Shown in pieces: positions 7,151 to 8,815 of a stretch of DNA of 8,815 bases; positions within the stretch are counted from its first letter, which is position 1, and every line of letters begins with the position of its first letter. The stretch is from Candidatus Babeliales bacterium (GTDB lineage Bacteria > Babelota > Babeliae > Babelales > CAZZPM01). The notes beneath the pieces were generated by a model that had not been told where the DNA came from, did no database searches, and saw only the letters and a program-made list of their open reading frames with translations. Position numbers and translations under genes: made by a program. The DNA lies in assembly GCA_016763165.1 (NCBI GenBank), contig JAESUJ010000048.1, positions 1 through 8,815 of the forward strand, written 5' to 3'.

Positions 7151-8380
7151 ATGAAAAAAAAAATACTCTATATTCATCATGGAAAAGGTCTTGGCGGAGC
7201 TCCTTTAAGCCTGCTATACCTCATTGAGAGCCTTGATAAAACAGAATATGAACCAGTTGTCCTTTTTTTACATGAATCAGACGCTATAGATTTATATAAA
7301 GAAAAAAACATCACTACTTTAGGACCAGTTAATCGATACGACTTTCCTCATACAAAAATCTGGTGGCATCGATGGTTTCATGTTCATAATTTTATAAGAA
7401 CATTTTTTGATACAATAATGACCATTGTTTTTGATGGTCCATCATGGTTAAAGAAAATAAAACCTGATATGATTCATCTCAATACGAGCTCGCTTATTGC
7501 ATGGGGAATAGCTGCTCATCGATATAAAATACCTGTTGTTTGGCATGTTAGAGAGCCGCTTGCTGCAGGATATTTAGGAATAAGAAAAACAATTATTAGC
7601 TGGATCATAACAAAGTATGCTACACAAATTATTCCCATTTCAAAACATGATGCCAAACCATGGATAACTAAGAAAAAGACAACAATACTGCACAACCCTG
7701 TTGATCCTCTACTTTTTTATCCTGCTATCAATGGATCACAATTAAAAAAACAATTACAAATTCCTTCACAAAGCCCTGTCATTCTGTTCTTAGGCGGCAT
7801 TTCAAAAGAAAAAGGAACAGATATTATTATCAAAGCATTTAAACAGTTAATCAAAAAACAACCGCATGCTCATTTAATAATAGCTGGATCAAGCCTCCTG
7901 CGCACACACAAAAAAACATCTTTTAAACAATACCTTTCTCCTTCGTATCACTATCTTCAATACATAGAAAAACTATGTAACAACCTCCGTAGCCGCATTG
8001 TTTTCACAGGGCCCTCACGACAAGTTCCTGAGCTTATAGCATTAAGTAATGTAGTTGTATTCCCTGCTTCAGTCGGTCACTTTGCTCGACCTATTATTGA
8101 AGCAGCCTGCATGGCAAAGCCGGTTATTGCTTCAGCCTTACCTCCTCTAGATGAATTAGTTATTAATAATGAAACAGGATATCTCATTTCACCAGATGAT
8201 ATTGATGCATGGACAGACTGCTTAGAAAAAATAATCATCAATCCATCACTTGCAAAAAACCTTGGCACCAAAGGGTACAGCATAAGCAAAAAATTTCACA
8301 TAAATACCTATGCAAAAAAAATATCCGACTTGTACGAAAAAACATTGAAAGGAACGCATGAACAATCAAGAACAACTTAA
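7151..8380 (+). CDS. GT4-family glycosyltransferase (GT-B fold), third in the operon
   Basis: This is a 409-aa glycosyltransferase. The N-terminal domain begins KILYIHHGKGLGGAPLSLL (residues 4-22), the classic GT4 opening with a GGA loop contacting the acceptor. It continues with HLNTSSL (109-115) and WHVREPL (131-137). The donor domain has ILFLGGISKEKGTD (211-224), HLIIAG (241-246), IVFTGP (283-288) and a variant EX7E region, SVGHFARPIIEAA (307-319). The first Glu is replaced by G309, while E317 is kept. This HFARP form occurs in a recognised GT4 subset as far as I recall, so the protein is probably active. It starts 3 nt after the previous stop with a weak ribosome site (GGA at 7142-7144) and an A10 run right after the ATG. 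It overlaps the next gene by 23 nt. The sugar donor is unknown. Confidence 0.9.
   Translation: MKKKILYIHHGKGLGGAPLSLLYLIESLDKTEYEPVVLFLHESDAIDLYKEKNITTLGPVNRYDFPHTKIWWHRWFHVHNFIRTFFDTIMTIVFDGPSWLKKIKPDMIHLNTSSLIAWGIAAHRYKIPVVWHVREPLAAGYLGIRKTIISWIITKYATQIIPISKHDAKPWITKKKTTILHNPVDPLLFYPAINGSQLKKQLQIPSQSPVILFLGGISKEKGTDIIIKAFKQLIKKQPHAHLIIAGSSLLRTHKKTSFKQYLSPSYHYLQYIEKLCNNLRSRIVFTGPSRQVPELIALSNVVVFPASVGHFARPIIEAACMAKPVIASALPPLDELVINNETGYLISPDDIDAWTDCLEKIIINPSLAKNLGTKGYSISKKFHINTYAKKISDLYEKTLKGTHEQSRTT
7154..7163 (+). repeat. A10 homopolymer directly after a start codon
   Basis: Ten A residues follow the ATG at 7151 and encode Lys-Lys-Lys plus the first base of an Ile codon. It is the longest single-base run I found in the window. 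Loss or gain of one A would put the whole glycosyltransferase out of frame, and the next ATG (7179) is in another frame. Confidence 0.7.
8348..8353 (+). promoter_or_regulatory. Shine-Dalgarno site for the methyltransferase, inside the preceding gene
   Basis: AAAGGA lies 4 nt before the ATG at 8358, within the last codons of the third glycosyltransferase. It supports that ATG over the later in-frame Met at residue 11 (8388) and implies coupled translation. Confidence 0.6.
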
Positions 8381-8815
8381 AAAGAAAATGTTTGAATATT
8401 GGAATGCTGCAAGCTGTGGAACAGAATTAACCGATAAAAAAAAGTTTTCTAAATCATACTTCGAAGAAATTGAAGAAATTCGATATAAAATTGAACCTGA
8501 AATTCACTCCTTTGCTCAATTTACTCGATTCTACAATAAAAAAGTACTTGAGGTTGGCGTTGGTGCTGGAACTGACTTCATGCAATGGATACGAGCTGGT
8601 GCTAATGCATACGGTATTGATCTCACTGCAGAAGCTATTGATAATGTTCGCCATCGTTTACAAGTGTATGAACTCTCAGCAGAAGAAATAAGACAGGCTG
8701 ATGCAGAACAACTTCCCTATGAAAACAACTCTTTCGATCTTGTTTATTCATGGGGCGTAATTCACCACTCACCCAACACTGAACAATGCCTCAAAGAAAT
8801 TGTTCGTGTAACTAA
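8358..8815 (+). CDS. Class I SAM-dependent methyltransferase, 3' end outside the window
   Basis: The first 152 codons of a methyltransferase are present. After a charged N-terminal region with YWNAASCGTELT (14-25) and RYKIEPEI (42-49), the SAM fold begins with motif I VLEVGVGAGTD (63-73), then the acidic strand end GID (D88), motif ADAEQLPY (114-121) with the SFDLVYS strand (125-131), and WGVIHHSPN (132-140). This is the Methyltransf_11 pattern. The YWN-x-x-CGT opening recurs in methyltransferases of polysaccharide loci, as I recall. It would methylate a hydroxyl, carboxyl or amine on the glycan or a sugar precursor; the target cannot be read from sequence. It overlaps the upstream gene by 23 nt and continues past 8815, so its length and C-terminus are unknown. 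An A8 run lies at 8436-8443. Confidence 0.88.
   Translation, partial: MNNQEQLKKKMFEYWNAASCGTELTDKKKFSKSYFEEIEEIRYKIEPEIHSFAQFTRFYNKKVLEVGVGAGTDFMQWIRAGANAYGIDLTAEAIDNVRHRLQVYELSAEEIRQADAEQLPYENNSFDLVYSWGVIHHSPNTEQCLKEIVRVT

Noticed and set aside
8470..8691. Plus-strand 73-codon open frame near the window end
   Set aside because: It overlaps the methyltransferase frame that carries motif I and the other SAM-binding motifs; this alternative frame has none.
1..8815. CRISPR array, tRNA or rRNA genes, insertion sequence or attachment sites
   Set aside because: I saw no regularly spaced repeats, cloverleaf-like elements, transposase motifs or flanking inverted repeats; gene-free gaps are too short to hold them apart from 1359-1489, which is explained by a terminator and promoter.

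Overview
The window is AT-rich bacterial DNA with every supported gene on the + strand. It has two unrelated parts. Positions 1-1358 hold a membrane-anchored AAA+ ATPase gene, closed by a strong intrinsic terminator at about 1377-1414. Positions 1490-8815 hold a tightly packed surface-polysaccharide operon of six genes, the last cut by the window edge. I could not place the organism firmly. Low GC, Lys/Phe-rich proteins, AAGGA-type Shine-Dalgarno sites, a glycan operon and an ATPase that looks somewhat like eukaryotic ATAD3 suggest a Gram-negative or candidate-phylum bacterium, possibly host-associated (Dependentiae/TM6 is one guess, at low confidence).

Region 1 (1-1358). The ATPase reading frame is open back to position 15, about 45 codons upstream of the first ATG at 150. 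That stretch has no canonical start codon, yet it looks coding: it encodes the hexapeptide QECTHY, which recurs inside the same protein, and the two copies differ only at synonymous third positions. The real N-terminus is therefore unresolved; a frameshift at the A6 run (17-22) or a sequence error are possible explanations. The ATPase has a hydrophilic N-terminal part, one predicted membrane helix, then a complete AAA+ core.

Region 2 (1490-8815). The order is GT4 glycosyltransferase, GT4 glycosyltransferase (4-nt ATGA overlap), UDP-glucose 6-dehydrogenase, AsnB-type glutamine amidotransferase, a third GT4 glycosyltransferase (3-nt gap), and a SAM-dependent methyltransferase (23-nt overlap, truncated). 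A weak promoter candidate and a good Shine-Dalgarno site precede the first gene.

How they may work together. The dehydrogenase would make UDP-glucuronate. The three glycosyltransferases would assemble the repeat unit or side chains. The AsnB-like enzyme and the methyltransferase would decorate the glycan. The AsnB-like protein keeps its glutaminase and ATP-binding motifs, but has Leu where true asparagine synthetases have the Glu of the SGEG motif. Next to a uronate-producing dehydrogenase, this makes uronic-acid amidation (as for WbpS/WbtH-type O-antigen enzymes) a reasonable alternative to asparagine synthesis. No flippase, polymerase or initiating phosphoglycosyltransferase is visible, so the locus must continue downstream or be completed elsewhere.
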